From: Tyto alba
Taxonomy: Eukaryota > Chordata > Aves > Strigiformes > Tytonidae
DNA: 64,000 bases
Assembly: GCF_018691265.1 (NCBI RefSeq)
Contig: NW_024881272.1
Coordinates: 18,837,323-18,901,322 of the forward strand
Direction: 5' to 3'
The notes beneath the pieces are model-generated. The model made no database searches, was not told where the DNA came from, and was given only the letters and a program-made list of their open reading frames with translations. Positions 39,850 to 52,994 of the stretch are shown here, in pieces. A program made the position numbers and the translations under genes. Every line of letters starts with the position of its first letter. Position 1 is the first letter of the stretch.

Positions 39850-41330
39850 AAGTCATTTCAGCACCAAACAGTAATTAGCAAAAGGATGGGCCTCGGCTGA
39901 CATGAATGCAATTTATTGTTTTCCACAAGGCCCTGAACCGAGCAAACAAAGAACGCAGTCTTGCTGTCTGGCATTTTATTAACTTGTATTATGCGACGTA
40001 CCTTACTGAAGGGAGATCTCCAAGTAAATTCAGCAGCTAGTATGCAGTAACATGCGTGCTTTTGAAGAATATTAATTTCAGTTCAATTAGGCAAGTTTTG
40101 CAGGACCTCAGCCTCTAAAATAGGACAGCCACTTTTATAATTATCTTCTGTATTAGCTTTATCACCACCCGACTTTTTACATAAATGCAACCTTTCATCT
40201 TTAAAATGCCAACACTTCTTCAATTTTGGCAACCGTACAGCATTGCTAATTATTTGCTCATTATGTGTGGTTAACTGATGAATCATTAATAAATGAATGA
40301 ATGGCTAATATATTTTTATGGTAATTGGAGATATAACTGATTGCAGACTTCCTTTGCTTCTCAAAACTGCCCTGAATGAGCAGTAGCTGCTTAATTGTTT
40401 ACAGATTATATTTATGCCACTGACAAGCTCTTCCCATCGCTGTGGTTTATCGGAGGTGAGCCCTGCCTGTGCCAGCCGCCGTGGGCTCAGAGGGCTGATG
40501 CTTTCCCTTCCCTGCAGCCTCGCAGCAGACGGGCACGCGCACGCATTTCGGATGGGCTTCCTACCAGCTCCCCGCCATGGCTTGGAGCAGGAGTGCTGAC
40601 ACCATTGCATTTATTGTTGGCATTTCCAAGTAAAACCATACCATGACATGGAAACGATATCTTTTCTGCAAGTGTTCTCCCATAGTCTGGGTGTCGGCAG
40701 TGAGTACCACAGATAGGGCAGAGAAATCAGGCTCCAGTGACATTTTGTTTTAACTCCATACTGTGTATTACAGTAAATGGCTTATACAACCTCTTGCTGC
40801 CAGTGCGCAGTTAATGAATTCAGAGATAATTGCTGGGTTGATTTCTTTCTTTCTTTTTTTTTTTTTTTTAATAACCTATCTTTCCATAAATCATTCTTAG
40901 GGTATACAGTTCCAAAACACGGCATTTAAATCTGCTTGTTAATTCAAATAAAAAAGAAAAGACAGTAAGATGGCCAAACAAGGCTCTTTTAGCTATGCAC
41001 ACACGTCCTGAAGATCAAGTTAAAAATGCAAAGGAGATTACCAATTCTTAATTATAATTATTTAACCAGGTGGGTAGTTTCTCTAATGAACATTTCTATG
41101 AAAACAGAATAACTAATGATGGTCTTAAAGAAGTCTTTGTCTTCCCATGTACTAATGATCACATTTATAAATATGCAGGAAGGCCCCCATGTACATTGCT
41201 AATGATAAGTAATTAAGCACCAGGCGTCAAAAGCTATAGAAAAGGGTCAGGGTAATGCAAGAGAAAATTAAAAATGCAATAAAATAAGTTGTGGAGCAAG
41301 ATTAAATTTCTGGCTTCTACAGGCCTGGCT
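39850..41330. promoter_or_regulatory. TAAT-rich conserved-looking regulatory block
   Basis: Some twenty TAAT/ATTA cores fall in about 1.5 kb, including GTAATTAGC, GCTAATTATTTGC, ATCATTAATAAATG, GGTAATTGG and AGTAATTAAGC. Three identical CTAATGAT octamers lie at 41113-41120, 41152-41159 and 41199-41206. A GC-rich island at about 40440-40580 interrupts the block. The pattern fits homeodomain-responsive enhancers near developmental genes. Enhancer activity and conservation are inferred, not shown. Confidence 0.3.
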
Positions 41331-41689
41331 ATAAAGAAATCTTTTCCCCCTTCAGTATAAACCAGGGCTGCTGTGGGGTATCAAAACAAAATCTTCTAAG
41401 CACTTTCATTAGATTTTACTTGCCTCTGTGCTTGTACTCATATTAAAAACAAGTGAACCACCAGCCATTTAAAACAGACGCTATATTCAGTAAAGCTGCA
41501 GTTTCTCTCAATGTTTATGAGAAATCACTGTGGCTGAGATTATGACTATCACCAACCTCCTCAGAAGCGTTTCAAAACTTCTGATGAAAGAGAACAGGGA
41601 CGTATTAAAATTGAAACCTGATTTTGTTATTATTTTTTTAATCCCGAGGTCCGCACATGAAGGGCCTGTGTTTCAATCCCTGGCAGGGT

Positions 41690-43110
41690 CCCCATCAAGG
41701 AGACTCAGCCCAAGACGCGCAGAGGGCTGGCTCAAGCCCATGCCTTCAGTTCAGCCACTGAAGCCACACCACAGACTATGGCGAGGCGTTAAAGGCCGTT
41801 TCCAGATTAAAAATAAACGGGTTGTCCTTGGTAGCAAAGACGTGTTTGTCTCTCTAAACATAAAGCCATTAAATGCAGGTAACGCTGACACTCTTTCCTG
41901 GGAGCTTGGCACGGCGCTGCGGGAGACCGGGGGTCCCTGTGCTCCCGCTGGCTGCCCGGGCCTTGCGCCCGGCCTCCCTTCAGCACCCCGCATCCGCAGA
42001 TCCTCACCACGGCTCATCCCCCCCTGCCAAAACCCAAATTTCTGCTGCTGCAGTTCAGAGTTCAACAAGATGACAGTCTGGGTCTAAGGGAAATAATGTA
42101 CCATTACAGAATTAAACTTGTTTATAAAATCGTGGTGAGGAAACAGTAGAGGGAGGGAGAGATGGAACAAGTGGGACACAAACAAGCACCATCCCTTTGC
42201 CGTGCACCTCACAAAATGGCGTTTCTGTAGCTGCTGCAGCCCGGCTGCATCGCAAGGCCACGGCCTCCTTTAACACACTCCCCCACAGGCAGCAACTTCA
42301 AAGGTTTCTTGGCCGGATCTCAGATTTAACCAATGAGTTAGATTAAAACACACAGAGTCCTTGTATTTAGAGCTTGTGGACACTGTGGCATTAATTGCAA
42401 ATAAAGCTGTGGCATTTCTTTCAGGTGAAACCACTGACTCTCCCCACACTTCTAGCCTTTCCGGATTTCTTTTTGAAAATATTAATAATATTTGACTTCC
42501 AAACTAACCTTTTGTTGCTCACACTGGGTGTTTCTAGCACCACTTCTAGCCTGGCGGTGGCTCAGGCTCTCACACAAAGCACCACGACCAGAAGAGCGCA
42601 CTGGGCAGCGCGACATGCAGCTGACAAGTCAGCTTGGTTTTCGCTTTTATGGGCTAGGCAGGCCAGGCTGCCTGTTCGAGCTGTTTCATTTTGCCTGCAG
42701 CCGAAAAATCAAATAACCTGAAATAAAGCCTTGAGGGTGAGCCACTGTGGTACAAGCGAGAGCACTTGGCCCCGAGAGCAGAGCGCATGCTGCTGAGTTG
42801 AGGCACGTGGCCAAGCTCCACCCGGGGCTGAGGCCCAGATCCATCCTCTGGAGGTAACTGTCCCCTGCAAAATACCTGAAGGGACCTCTCTGGAGGAGAC
42901 ATCCTCGGGGAGTTCATGATCTCCCGACGCTGCCACCTCATTCCCTTGGGGCGATGAGCCCACGCACGGGCTGCGCTCGCCCTGCCGAATGCTGCGCGGC
43001 CCCACACCTCAGGGACTGCCCGTGAGGGACAGCCGGCACCGCCGCAGTGCGGCTGCCGTGGCCGGGGTCTGCAGGGAGAGGGGACGAGTGTCTGCGTTGC
43101 CGCTTGCAAC
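41690..43110. promoter_or_regulatory. Patchy CpG-rich segment
   Basis: CpG density rises at about 41880-42030 and most clearly at about 42900-43105, which includes CCGGCACCGCCGCAGTGCGG-like sequence. AT-rich DNA lies between. Open frames in several registers (for example 41530-42087 on the plus strand, 42654-43109 on the minus strand) have no recognised domains. This could be a weak promoter region or a methylation-free regulatory domain tied to the TAAT-rich block beside it. Confidence 0.3.
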
Positions 43111-44284
43111 TGCTAAGTACAAGAAGGATAGGAAAAACAGGTATTGAATTACAGTTATCTTCAATTAAAAAAATGTTTATCTTTGAAAATACATATCTGT
43201 TACTGACAAGCTCTGAAATCCACCGCTCCAAGCCTGTCAGTAAAACCAAATGTTAAATGGAAAATATTTGCCAGGATTTAAAATTAGACCTACACATTAC
43301 TTACAGATGTTTCAATGAGAAACACTTGAAACTCAACCACATAGAGTAATAAACCCCACAATGGTGTATTTTTTTTATACTTCAAGTTAATTTTTATTAT
43401 ATAAGTAGCCATACGAAGAAGCCATTGCATACTGCTTAAATTAAATGTGGAGGAATGAAATCAGCAGTATCCCTTTACAGCATATGGTCCAGCAAATCAA
43501 ATTATAAAGCTTTCCACATCTCATTAACTGCAATGAGTACAGTGAGATTTCTAATAAGTCACTTCTTTTTCATGTGAGAGGTGAGCAGTGACTTATTGTA
43601 AGTATTCTCATAGGATGACCCTTGTGCTGAAATTAAGAACTAATCTAAAATGGGAAAGGTCATTTGGTCAAGTCTGATCATAACATTTCCTCGTTATTGT
43701 TTTAGTTGGCATTGAAGTACATGCTTTCCCAGTGCACCAGCTGAAAAATGCCTTTGATAATTTCACTGACAGCGAGTAACCCACACACTGCCATTTAATG
43801 AGTTTGGGCTGGATTAGCTGACAATAAAGAATACAGTATAAATGCTTTTATAGAATGAATTTTTCAGCAGGAAAATTTCATACAGGCGTACTTAACTAAT
43901 TTATTTGCATTTACCACTGAGATGTCAGTCCAAGTGCCGCTCTGGTGAAAACTCCCGGTCCCCAATTAGACAGCAGCCTCCTGAATCTCAGCCTCCCCTT
44001 AGAGGGAACCTGCTCCCTGCCCCCTGCTCTCGGCCCACCTGTAGCTGTGGCTTCGGTTGCAGTGGGCACGCCAAGGAGAGAACCACATTCAAACACTCAC
44101 TTCCTCCTCTGCACAGAAAATCAAATCATTGTACAATTGCTCATCATGTGGCTTTGCTTTATGTGGATTCCTGATTTAGTGGCAGATCTGGTCCAGGAAC
44201 TGAGGCATTCCTGGCTCCCCGTCCCAGGCTCAGATCTCTAACCTGAATCCAATCTCCCTTCCGCCATCAGCCTGAAATTGTTTG
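43111..44284. other. Noncoding stretch with conserved-looking part
   Basis: Between about 43700 and 43915 the DNA is AT-rich with TTTAATGAGTTTGGG, GGATTAGCTGAC and AACTAATTTATTTGCATTT, the last of which includes an octamer-like ATTTGCAT. No repeat signature and no gene were seen. Confidence 0.3.
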
Positions 44285-44715
44285 CTATAGGATATGTTGA
44301 CCATAAAAATACAGCACAGTGCACAATGAGAGAAACATCTCAAGACAGTGGAAAAGAGAAAGTTCAGCCAGGCCAGCTGAAACACTTGGGAGGAAAATCA
44401 ACAGGCTGTTTTTAGCAATTACAAAGTTGTTGGCTGATCTGATGTAGCTGGGCAGGAAATTCCATAGTTTTTGGAAACCATTGACAAAAATGTTCTGGCA
44501 CTTGTATTCTCCATTTTGTACTTCAAGAAGAGTTAATGCACTGTGCCCAAAAAGTTCAGCGTGCAAAGGAAAATGGGAGAAAGCTTTTCAAATAAATATG
44601 GAGACGCATTGTCTTCCACAGTAGAAGGAAAATACTGCAGCTTACTCAAAAAATCCTGATGCACCACTCTAATGACTGGGCAGTACCGGGAATGTGATCG
44701 CTCCCGCCAGGACAT
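44285..44715 (-). mobile_element. Decayed LINE tail, reverse-transcriptase C-terminus
   Basis: On the minus strand a 93-codon frame contains KLWNFLPSYIRSA (about 44432-44473). This matches the hallmark KLWNSLP..IRSA motif near the C-terminus of L2/CR1-type and related LINE reverse transcriptases. A second frame just upstream (44533-44715, starting MSWRERSHSRY) overlaps it in another register, as expected if a frameshift broke one old coding region. No 3' UTR or microsatellite end was recognised. The element family is uncertain. Confidence 0.4.
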
Positions 44716-47700
44716 TTCACTTGGTTATTAACCTCATGGAAAATTCTGGAGGACTGTAAACCAATCCTCAAAGGATAGATTTCTTATTTGGTCTAAAAAC
44801 ACTGTCTTACTTTTGTGCAGCTACTACTGAGAAGTCTGAAACCAAGCTACTGTTTAGATTAATTTAATTCCCCCTTCATGTTCATTAAATACTAAGTTGT
44901 TATTTTAGGGCACCTCAAGATGAGTTGCTAGATATAATTTTCAGAAAAAGCAGTGTTTGAGTGCAAAACCCAGCATGCAGGGGATGCTCACGTAAGTTCC
45001 TTTGGGATATTTTAAGCATCTAGCATCAAACCTGTTCAGAAGCCCTGAGGTCCTCAAGCCCATGAGTATGGACCAGCAGGCACCTGCGCCCACCCCAGGC
45101 CCCTGGGAAAGGGGGGGACACGGGCTCAGAGCACCTCCATCAAGTGGCAGGCAGCCATGGGCTTGCCCTGAGCAGGCTAGTCCAGGATCAGCAGCAGCGA
45201 GGAAAACAGGAGAGGGAGGATGGGCACCATGAGGCTGTCCGGTCCAACTGCCCCATGGCCACACATTCTAGGGCACCAGCTCCACTGTCAGCTTGTGCTT
45301 CCCACGTTCCCTGTGCAACAGCCAAGCCTGCCCTCACCCTGCTTTCCAAAACACTTGGTGGGTTGGGTGGTGGGTTTTTTAAGCTGCATCTGAAAATTCA
45401 GGGGGTGGGGAAACATTAAAAACATGAGCTGAAGCAGTGACACTCAGAGTGCAGAATGCCTGAAACAACAACTTTTTTTTGGCAAACACGGACAACTCTC
45501 ACATCTCACTAGAATTAACTTTTGACCTCTAGACCTCAGGGAGTCAGAGTTTCAAAAATTGCAGCTTTTCACAATGTGAACTGAATTACTGCAGTTCTCA
45601 TGTGTATACAATTGGGCAATTATGTATGCAAAAGTTTAAATTAATTAAGGCCAGAACAGACAATGTACTTTAAAACAACCTGAGTTGTTTTGCCACAGTG
45701 AGTTAAGCTGAATGCAACAAAGAATTTACCAAATAAAAGCTCTGCCTCTTCCTTTGTGCAATGATTACATTGTCCAGAGTACTGTCCTTCGGCACCCCCA
45801 GTTATACACCACTGCCTCTTGCATCTGCTGAAGATCCGCTGCAGAAGGAGGTATGATGGCACAGCGTATGATGGCACAGTTGCAGAGCCTTCAGTGAAAA
45901 ATTATCTCATTTAAGAACGCATTTGCCCCTCTCCACTGAATTCATCTGATGCTCTTGATTGTGCCTAGTTACTACATTTATCTAACTACATATGTATTGG
46001 GCATTCTGGGCGTATGGGAAAAAAATGGAAAGAGCCAAAGTGATGATACACTTGAACACAACACCCTGCAGCTGTTCTGGAGGGATTAATTTCCAAAACA
46101 TGGGGAGCCCTTAGTGAACTTGTAGCTCCTACTTTGAGAGCTTGGCTGGTCTGGTCTGTGTGAAGGTTCAGGGCATATGGCGTGGACGTGAGGTCACTCT
46201 CTCAGTCTCATCAGAGCCACGACTGAGCAAAGCTATTGCTTTCCAAACACCAAATGTAGGCAATTGCTATTAGCATTTCCATGCATGTTTTACTTTAAAT
46301 AGTTTCTGGTTGCTCATCCTTCCCGTAGCTGAAAATTACCTACATACCTAAATGCATACACTTGTTATGTGCCTGCATATATTTATTTTAAAATAGCTTA
46401 TGCATATATAACACAGAGACACAAAAGTTCTCTGATGCTTGTTCCTGGAGGGGTAATAACACAGAAATATTTAAGATGATTCAACAGTGGACGGCTCAGC
46501 AGATGTCTCCAGCATGGTGCAAGACATTAACGTCTGCTGACTCATCATCGGAGTTAATTCCTGCCTGGCTCATGTTCCCGTCATCTCAGCAGCAATTTAG
46601 TACTTGGTAAATTTTCTCTCATCAGGAGTAAATGTTATCACAGACTTGTGATTATGTGCTATTTGAAACTGGTAGAGCTAAAGCCATGTGTGATAATAAA
46701 AGGTAATTGTTTACCTTTGAAGTTGATATCTACGGCCTTCGCTGCACTCTGCAGGAAATTGGGCCAGTCCACGACCGCTTTCGTGGGCAGGCTGTGTCTG
46801 ACACCCCTGGCCAGGGCGTGAAAACGAGGTGGGTGCACGTGCATAAGTTGAAACAAGCTAGCGGCACTTTTATAGACTTGTTTTCCCCTACTGAGTGAAG
46901 CTGAACACAATAAAAAATTCAGTAAGGAAAAAGTTCCCCTTCTATTTAAATGTAATGACATTGCTGGCTAGTGTGGAGTAATCAGATTTTCTGCCGGTGG
47001 AAGAATGAGCGATGCAATACCATCTACATACCCATAAGCACACCTGAGCACAGACGCAAGCGCCACAGTTGTGATGGAAGGCACAGGAGTGTGTCAGCGT
47101 GGGGGTGCCCGGTGGCTCAAGCCCAGCCCTAAGCCAGCAGCGCTGCCACCTGCACTGGCTCCTGCCACACTTCGGCTGCGAGGGGTACCCACCCGAACAC
47201 CCGAAGCTGCGGTTTCCCACGTGTGTGCCCACCGTGTCCTGGGACCCAGTGCAGCCATCATCACCTCCACGTCCCGGTCAGGTCACCCCAGCATCCCCGC
47301 AGCAGATGCGTGCCAGCTGATGGACACCCTGCACGAGACAGCATTTTGGGTGGCCCAAGGGCAATTTTTCCTTCAGCATGCGGAAGCTGGGGTGCAATTT
47401 CATGCCAACCTTAGGAAGAGGAGTCATCAGTGCCCAAACCTGGCTCTCCAGCGACCAGCCTGGCCACAGACAACCACAAGCTCCAGCTACGATGAATTCC
47501 CTGATCTAAGAAACAGGGAAAGGTGTAAATCAGAAATACCTGTTGAAGGGATTTAGTGTTTGTAACATAGGCTATTAACATGCTGTTAGCTTTCACAACT
47601 CATTTTCAGCGGATTATAACTATTCGTAACAGAAATGGCCAGGGAGATGAGAGGTCTCAACATTTTTGCCTGCTTTTCCTTATTCCGCCCTATCCTCCCA

Positions 47701-50700
47701 AACAATTCACATTGGAATTCATAAATAAAGACATATGCACATTTGGAGCATATTCAGATCAATTATCCCACATCTTTTTTTTTGGAGCTGGGAAGAAGGT
47801 ATATTGCCTAAACGCTAATGCCTATGGATCTTTAATATTAATGTGATGCTCAAGAGATAATTACTTCTCATGAACCGCAATGAGTCTGGCCAAAAAGGTT
47901 GAACACATCCAAAATTCAGCTGATTTCAGTGATGCTAATTCTGGTGGAGGTTTTTTTCTCCCCCACTGGACACGCTGCCAGATGTAATAGAAATAAGCCC
48001 CACTGAAACTGGCTGAGGATACGTATCATATTCTGATTGGTAACAGATTTGCAGATTATTGGAGGGGGGAGGAGAATTTACTCAACTTTTGTCAGTTAAA
48101 ATGCCATTATGGTTCAGGCATAACCCCCCGTGAAATAAGAGTCTTTCCCAAGGAGGATCTTCAGATGGAAACATACCTCCTGCCCTGGCACAGGATCCCA
48201 GAAGGAAGTGAGAGGAAATCGTTTGCTGTAACCCTGTCCATGGCTGAACACAAGAAAACTCTGGCGCCAATGGGACTTCTGGAAAAAGAAGAAAAGATTA
48301 GGTTTGGATTGAACTAAAACCTAGGAGCTGCAGACCTGTGGCAGTATACTTTGTGGGTGACCTATAGGGAACGGAAAGGTTCAAAGCCAGAGTGAATAAA
48401 AGCTGCCTCTATCATTTTACAGAGAGAGAAGCACCTCAGTCTCTTATATCAAGGCACGGGAAGGGGATAGCCCTCGCGTGCCTGCCCTGCAGAGCAACAC
48501 TGAGCTCAGCTGCCATGAGCATGGCGAGTTAATTCTTGCAGCCTGGTGAACTGCTCCTCACCGTGGGACTGCCTTTCAGAAAGCTGCCCAAAACAGGGCT
48601 GGGAAGTGAGGAAAGCAGCTCCCGGGCGGCCCAGCTCTGCCCTGGCTCCTCCGTCCTGCTGCAGATGAGTCATGTACGGAGCCGGAAAGAATATAAATGC
48701 AAACACATGGCAGTCAAAATGGCTTTCACAGAAAAGAAAACATTGGCTGGAGCTGCTATAGGTGTGCAGCACGGAGTCAGTCCTGTGTGGGACGGTCACC
48801 TCTCAGCGCACAGCTCTGCACAGTCGGCTGCCGTGGAATGGGGAGTTACCAACATTTCCTGACTTGCTAACACTGCTTGCCAAGGTCAGGCTAAATACCT
48901 CACATTTCTTCATAGCTGGGTTTTAAATGTTTAATTTACATGGTCCTGTTTGACATGAGAAAAGCTGAAAGAGGGGAAAAGGGGCAGTAGAGCAAAGGAA
49001 AAATACAGCAACCCCGGATAGGAGGGAAGTAAGAGGAAAAATCTAGCTGGAAAGAATACATCTGTCTACTTCTAGCAGTAAATGCAGTTAATCATATAGG
49101 TTACAAATTCAAATCTGGAAACATCATACACTTATCCCATGCCACTTTTATTTCACTTCCTAATACAAGGACTGTTTAATGGTTTTCAATTGCGCTATCA
49201 TATTCTCACCTTCCCATAGCACCTCCCTGCAAAGGAAGGCAGTAGCTGAGAGATTAACTGTGGTGTAGCAGATCCCTGCTGCTGGACCTCCATTTCCTTT
49301 GCTTTGGAAGAAGGCTTTCAGCTGGGTCTGATCTTGCTTCTCCTCAGGGAGTACCCCTGCAGCTGCTTTTGTTAAGCTTTCTGCTCTGATGGGAGTGTAA
49401 AAGCACCCACAGAACACCTCCACAACTTTTATTTTGTTGGTCTGACAGCATCTTCCCAATGATTTAAAAGGAAGAGACAACTATATTTTCAGGAAAAGCT
49501 CTCAAAATTTGATGGGACAACAGACCAAAAAAATTTACTCTCCTGGCAGACTTTCTCTACTACCCCCGCAGAATGATGTGACTTTTTACAAACTATGCCA
49601 GTACTGCAGCTTCCTAAAAAGTCATAATGTTTTTTCTCTAAGCATTGTCAATGGAATATGATTTTCACTAGACTCCTCTACCAACACAGTCTGGACCTTG
49701 CTATGTGTTCTTGGCCTTATTCCTTTTACTATCAGGGAAAACCTTTCCATAAACAAAAAGGATTCCCTGTTTTAATAGCGCAATGCGTCTCCAAAGTCAA
49801 AGAAAATATTCATAATTAAAGATACTCACAGAGCAGGGCCATGACTTTTTAAATGTCTAAGTGATAAAATATTTCAACCCATTAATATTAGCACTGCAAA
49901 ATTGAGAGGAATTGAGTAGTTATTCCCACAAACACTTTTCATATGTATAGCATGGATCTCTGGTTCTTATTTTAGGATGAATAGACACAAACATTTCAGG
50001 TGTAAAGGTGTTAGAGAGCTGCCAGCCATGGCATGTTTTTTTTTAGCATGAGGCAAGACACTCTGCCCAGCTTTTACATAACGATTCAGCCATGATTTTA
50101 AGTATTCAATTCTACTTGTATGACTTCTTAAAAGTCCCTGCAATATAATTATACTGATGGGAATGCAGAAAGATAATTGCTTTTAGAGAAAAGTTTCTCT
50201 TTTGTTTCACATTCATCTGGCTTCCATAAATAGAACAGGAGACCTTGAACAGTAGCAATACGCATCCATGTGTCTCTAGTTATTTATTTACAAAGCTAGA
50301 CCTTGACAAATGTAATTTGTTCAATAAAATTAAACAGTATGCACAATAATTCATTTAGACAAAAAGGCTTGAAAAAGAACGTCACTGGGAGCATGCCCCA
50401 TCACTGGAAGTGATCAGCTGATTCCTGAAGAACTGGCAGGTGCTCTCCTTTTGGAAAGAGGCAGTGAGGTAGTACTTTGGAGAGGAAAAAAGTGAGCAAG
50501 GAATTGAAGCAATTCTTTATTCAAGCAATAATTATACAAATTAGATCCATGAAAGCCAGAGAATGACTGTGCCTTGAACCCTGTCTGTGTGCATAGAACA
50601 ATGGAGAAATTAATAATTAAATCTATTACATATGCTCATAACTCAGCACAAAAGATACTTCACTAGCTCAAACAATTCTGCATTTTCATTTGAATAAAGC

Positions 50701-52990
50701 TTTCACACATTTTTTCTCATTATATATGTATTATATTTTAAATTTAACAGCTTATTTTGTTGCCTTTATGTCTTGAATTAATAAGGCCACACTTTAATGC
50801 ACTAATGTTGAATAGCATTAGCATGCTTTACAGTCATTACTTGGGGGGGGGGAAATCCCTATTTTCCCAGTGGTGAAATCAATTTGCCCATAACTTCCTG
50901 TCTCTCATAACCTCTGCTAGCATAGCTTGAAACTTTGTGCTGCTTTTCTTACCAGAAGACTTGTTTATACATTCTGGCTGCAGACAGGGCAGGCTCTGAA
51001 GGTAACACTATTCTGTTAAGTTTGCACAAACAGTTCAAGAACAGACCAAAATCTTTTCAGCCAGTGAAAGCAATTAGCAGGCCAGATACACCGACCTAAT
51101 GCTATTTCCCTTGCAAGAAATAATTTAGCCTCAGAAACACAGATGGCTTGGTGAGTTCTGACCCGGAATTATTTCCCTTTGGCCGGGCAGGGGGACACAG
51201 ACACCCGTGGGGCTGTCGGGGGTGTGAAGGAGGGCAGGGGCTGGAGGACCAGCCGACTTCAACTCTTCCCAGTGGGGAAGAAGGACCGGCTGCAGCATCC
51301 GAATGCCGAGGGTGGAGGGGAGAGGAGATGGGGGAGAAAAACCACTGAGAGACTTCAGATGTAAAAATTACCGAGAGTTCCTCCCAAGTCCTGCTTCCTA
51401 GACAGAGGCTGACTCCAGGCCCTTGCAGCCTGCAGCCCACGCAGGCCCGCCAAAAGCTGCCAAGTCAAATAACACTAATTGCATTACAGATTGCGAGCAG
51501 AATTCGCTGTTCTTTTCAACTAAACTGAAGACCTTCCATTTCCATTTTGTTTGAGGGAGTTTAAGTGGCACGCGTATTCCTACCGCCGGCCGGGATATGG
51601 GGTTGGGAAAGGGGTGGCAACCGCTCACCCAGAGACCAAAAGCAGATCTGTAAACTTGAGAAACCAGAGAGGGTAACTGAAGGAGCACGCTAGAGACTGA
51701 CAGCTGTGGAAATAGCTGCCTTGGTCGGGGCTCGCTGCCTCTCTCACGCCTTGGGCAGTGCAGCTTGATGGGGGTAGCTGGGCCCGGGCCCAGCGTGGGG
51801 AGCGGGGATGCTGCTGTGGCTCACCCACAGCAGGTGTTTGCAAACCTCCCGCTCCCCAACGTGGGGCACCCACACCCGCACCCCCCGGCCCGCCACGGCA
51901 GGCGTTGGTGGGGCCAGCCTGCGGGGGAAGCAGAGCCACAGCACAGCCCTCACCCACCCCCCAAACCTGGGAACCCAGGGCAAGCAGCGCTGCGGCTGCT
52001 CCCCGGCGCCCGCAGGGGAAAGACCCCATCTCTTGGGCACAACCCCAGCGAGTGCTGCTTCCTGCGGCAGCAGGCAGAGGAGTGATTTTTAGCTGTTGTT
52101 GGCATCATGGCACAAAACTCCCTCCTTGTTCCCCAATACCTTTTGGAGAAAATTTCAAAGGGCTTAAAAAACTTCAGTAGGAAAACCAGATGCCTGTATT
52201 TAACTTAAAAACTTTATATCATCCTATTTTTTCCTCAGAAATCTGTAATACAGAAATGCATGGATGTGTCCTCTCTCTTTTTGCTTAGTTGTACATGTCA
52301 CATTTAAAATCCCTAACACTACCCAGTTTTGAAGTACTTTGCAATTATTAGGATGGCTCCCGTTATCTGGCAGCTCCGAGGAGAAATGAACTCCAATTTT
52401 TGGAGTGAACAGAAATTCTGATAAATCCTCCGATCATTCATTTAATAGGGGAAGACTCTCGTCCTCTTGAAAACCTCTTCAGGATTGCTAACCTCACTCC
52501 ATCAGCTGCAATGTAATATACATTTTGCACTGCAGCATCCCTTTCACTGGTGTTTCAGCCGAACAGAGATGTTATACTGTCATGCTTATTTAAGCAGAAA
52601 GGTTATCACTGTTCCTTCATACAATACTATATAGCTCAAAGGTGCAGTAAGAAGACAAGAAATATGCCAAAAAGGTTTGGGAAAATAAACAACATCAAGT
52701 TGCTCCTTTGAGTATCATCATGACAAATTTACCAGGAGGCTAGTGAGATAAAATGCAGCACTTTAAATACCTAAACTAATCAATAGAGAGAACCAAGTGT
52801 GCAATCCATTTTCTGAGAAGGGCAACCTTTTAAGGTTAATTCTTCATTCGTATGAATACAATGCAAGGGTCATTATTTAACTTAAGGCAGCCCTTGGTTA
52901 CATTATAATAATTAGGCTCAATTTAGGACTGAGATTAGCCACCAAAAAAGCCACCTTCTCTAAAATAAGGGTCGAGAACGGGAAGAAAAA
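44716..52990. other. Mixed GC-rich and AT-rich noncoding stretch
   Basis: GC-rich patches at about 45010-45340, 47080-47470, 51160-51340 and 51700-52080 alternate with AT-rich DNA. The AT-rich parts at about 47560-47890, 50740-50850 and 52300-52950 carry TAAT cores and scattered CpG and look like possible regulatory DNA. A short duplication, GTATGATGGCACAG twice in a row, lies at 45851-45879. Long open frames here overlap one another in several registers and show no domain. Confidence 0.5.
45851..45879. repeat. Two-copy tandem repeat, 15-bp unit
   Basis: GTATGATGGCACAGC is followed directly by GTATGATGGCACAG. It is a simple local duplication with no visible function. Confidence 0.85.
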
Positions 52991-52994
52991 CTAA

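Noticed and set aside
51625..52180. Several overlapping frames of about 90-140 codons
   Set aside because: Same GC-rich effect. The peptides are Pro/Gly/Ala/Arg-rich with no domains.
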